The notes below the pieces were generated by a model. That model ran no database searches. It worked only from the letters and a program-made list of their open reading frames with translations, and was not told the DNA's origin. This document shows, one piece after another, positions 5,283-5,913 of a stretch of 5,913 bases of DNA. Position numbers and translations under genes: made by a program. Each line of letters opens with the position of its first letter. Positions within the stretch are counted from its first letter, which is position 1. The DNA comes from Nitrospirota bacterium (GTDB lineage: Bacteria; Nitrospirota; Thermodesulfovibrionia; Thermodesulfovibrionales; JdFR-88). The stretch spans positions 1-5,913 of the forward strand of contig JAJYGJ010000159.1 in assembly GCA_021790695.1 (NCBI GenBank), written 5' to 3'.

Positions 5283-5582
5283 CCCCCATGGTCAGGAGAC
5301 CCCGTTATCGGGCGCTCTTTTCATCTCCGGATATGAAGTTATCGTCCGGCCCGGCGTCATTTGAAAAAAATGGCGGTTACGCCCCGGCTGCTTCACTGTC
5401 CGGAGAAACGGCGCCGCCGGCCGGACCTCGAGACCGCGTCCAGAGGGCGTCGCGGACGGCCCGGGCGCAAAAATGGGGGCCCCGGCCGCGCCTTTGGATA
5501 AACGTAAAGCCCGCGCCCAACCAGGCCCGGACATGCCGGTGGCGGATGTCCGGCAAGCCCCCTTCACAATGGAAGATTACAC
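5283..5582. other. 300-bp spacer without a convincing gene, with GC-rich inverted repeats
   Basis: Frames open here on both strands look non-coding (low-complexity Pro/Arg/Ala, no motif, no ribosome site). CCCG-TTAT-CGGG (5301-5312) followed by CGCTCTTTT is a weak terminator candidate for the SYLF gene. GTCCGGC (5344-5350) and GCCGGAC (5420-5426) are exact inverted arms about 70 nt apart, enclosing a smaller GGCG-GTTA-CGCC hairpin. The spacer should also contain the 3' end of the minus-strand LysR transcript, but no clear terminator for it is seen. Confidence 0.4.
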
Positions 5583-5900
5583 TTATTGTAACAGGCGCAA
5601 GAAAGCCCTCGCCGCCGCCGATAAATATCTGTCCTTGTGGCGGACAATATAAAGATCCCTCCGGAGGTCCATTCCCGCAAGAGGAATTGATTTAACCAAA
5701 CCGTGGGCCAGTTCCCTCAAGACGGCATGCCTTGAAATTATCGCTATGCCCAAATCCGCCTCAACGGCTTTTTTGACCCCTTCGGTGTTTCCGAATTCTA
5801 TGGTCTTGTTAAGCGCGACTGCCGCCTTTTCGAGCAGGTGCTCCACGAAACTCCTTGTCCCCGAGCCTTGTTTTGCCAGCAGGAACGGCCGGTCGATGAG
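5583..5900 (-). pseudogene. LysR-type transcriptional regulator, C-terminal effector-domain half, interrupted by an in-frame stop
   Basis: The 105 residues translated to the TAA at 5583 begin LIDRPFLLAKQGSGTRSF, then FGNTEGVKKAVEADLGIAII, ending AAARAFLRLLQ. This is the second lobe of the periplasmic-binding-like effector domain of LysR regulators (compare RPFILREQGSGTR, E.GSTEAIK.AV.AGLGI, and LS.AA.AFL.FL). A complete member has about 300 residues with an N-terminal winged helix-turn-helix. Here an in-frame TAA (5901-5903) falls exactly where family members read through (usually ...AELIDRPF). An alternative frame across the edge reads RSLT, a segment often seen just before this point, so a small frameshift or deletion is likely. 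The only in-frame alternative start is GTG 5846, which would give a meaningless fragment. The rest lies beyond the window. It may be a pseudogene or carry a sequence error. Confidence 0.65.
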
Positions 5901-5913
5901 TTAACGAGCGCGG

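Noticed and set aside
5292..5567. Minus-strand 91-codon frame
   Set aside because: It has no ribosome site, biased low-complexity composition and no recognisable similarity.
5279..5695. Plus-strand 138-codon frame after the SYLF gene
   Set aside because: It is rich in Pro/Arg/Ala, has no motif, and overlaps the LysR effector-domain frame on the other strand.

Overview
The window is a moderately GC-rich stretch of bacterial chromosome. No phage, transposon, CRISPR, tRNA or rRNA signal was seen. Gene content is housekeeping and sensory: porphobilinogen synthase (hemB), a stand-alone AICAR transformylase domain (PurH-type), a PAS-PAS histidine kinase with cysteine-rich PAS domains, a SYLF/Ysc84 exported protein and a LysR-type regulator fragment. 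Cys-bearing PAS kinases without an adjacent response regulator are common in anaerobes of Desulfobacterota and Nitrospirota, so I favour that kind of organism. This is an inference from style, not a proven placement.

Layout. Positions 1-319 (minus) hold the N-terminal third of HemB, running off the left edge, with a strong Shine-Dalgarno (SD) sequence and a plausible promoter at 388-415. Positions 320-1023 are mostly non-coding. They contain a candidate plus-strand structured RNA ending in an intrinsic-terminator-like hairpin (about 401-540) and an open, coding-looking small frame (692-892) with no ordinary start codon. A good promoter (966-995) then drives an 18-codon leader ORF with an excellent ribosome site (1024-1080) and, 13 nt later, the histidine kinase (1094-2632). 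Positions 2633-2914 separate two convergent genes and hold two perfect inverted repeats.

The AICAR transformylase gene (2915-3970, minus) has its own promoter and apparently starts at TTG. Upstream lies a minus-strand gene for a 105-residue helix-plus-basic-tail protein (4192-4509) with a near-consensus promoter. A divergent intergenic region (4510-4712) carries a perfect GTGA-N6-TCAC palindrome typical of CRP/FNR-family sites, and leads into the plus-strand SYLF gene (4713-5282). Positions 5283-5582 look non-coding with GC-rich hairpins. At the right edge, 5583-5900 (minus) encodes the C-terminal half of a LysR effector domain, interrupted by an in-frame stop at 5901-5903.

The genes do not form one operon. 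Each has its own apparent promoter, and they serve separate roles: haem/corrinoid precursor synthesis, purine synthesis, sensing, and envelope lipid binding. The most interesting points are the lone AICAR transformylase domain, the leader peptide ahead of the kinase, the paired Cys clusters in the two PAS domains, the basic-tailed small protein, and the candidate RNA upstream of hemB.
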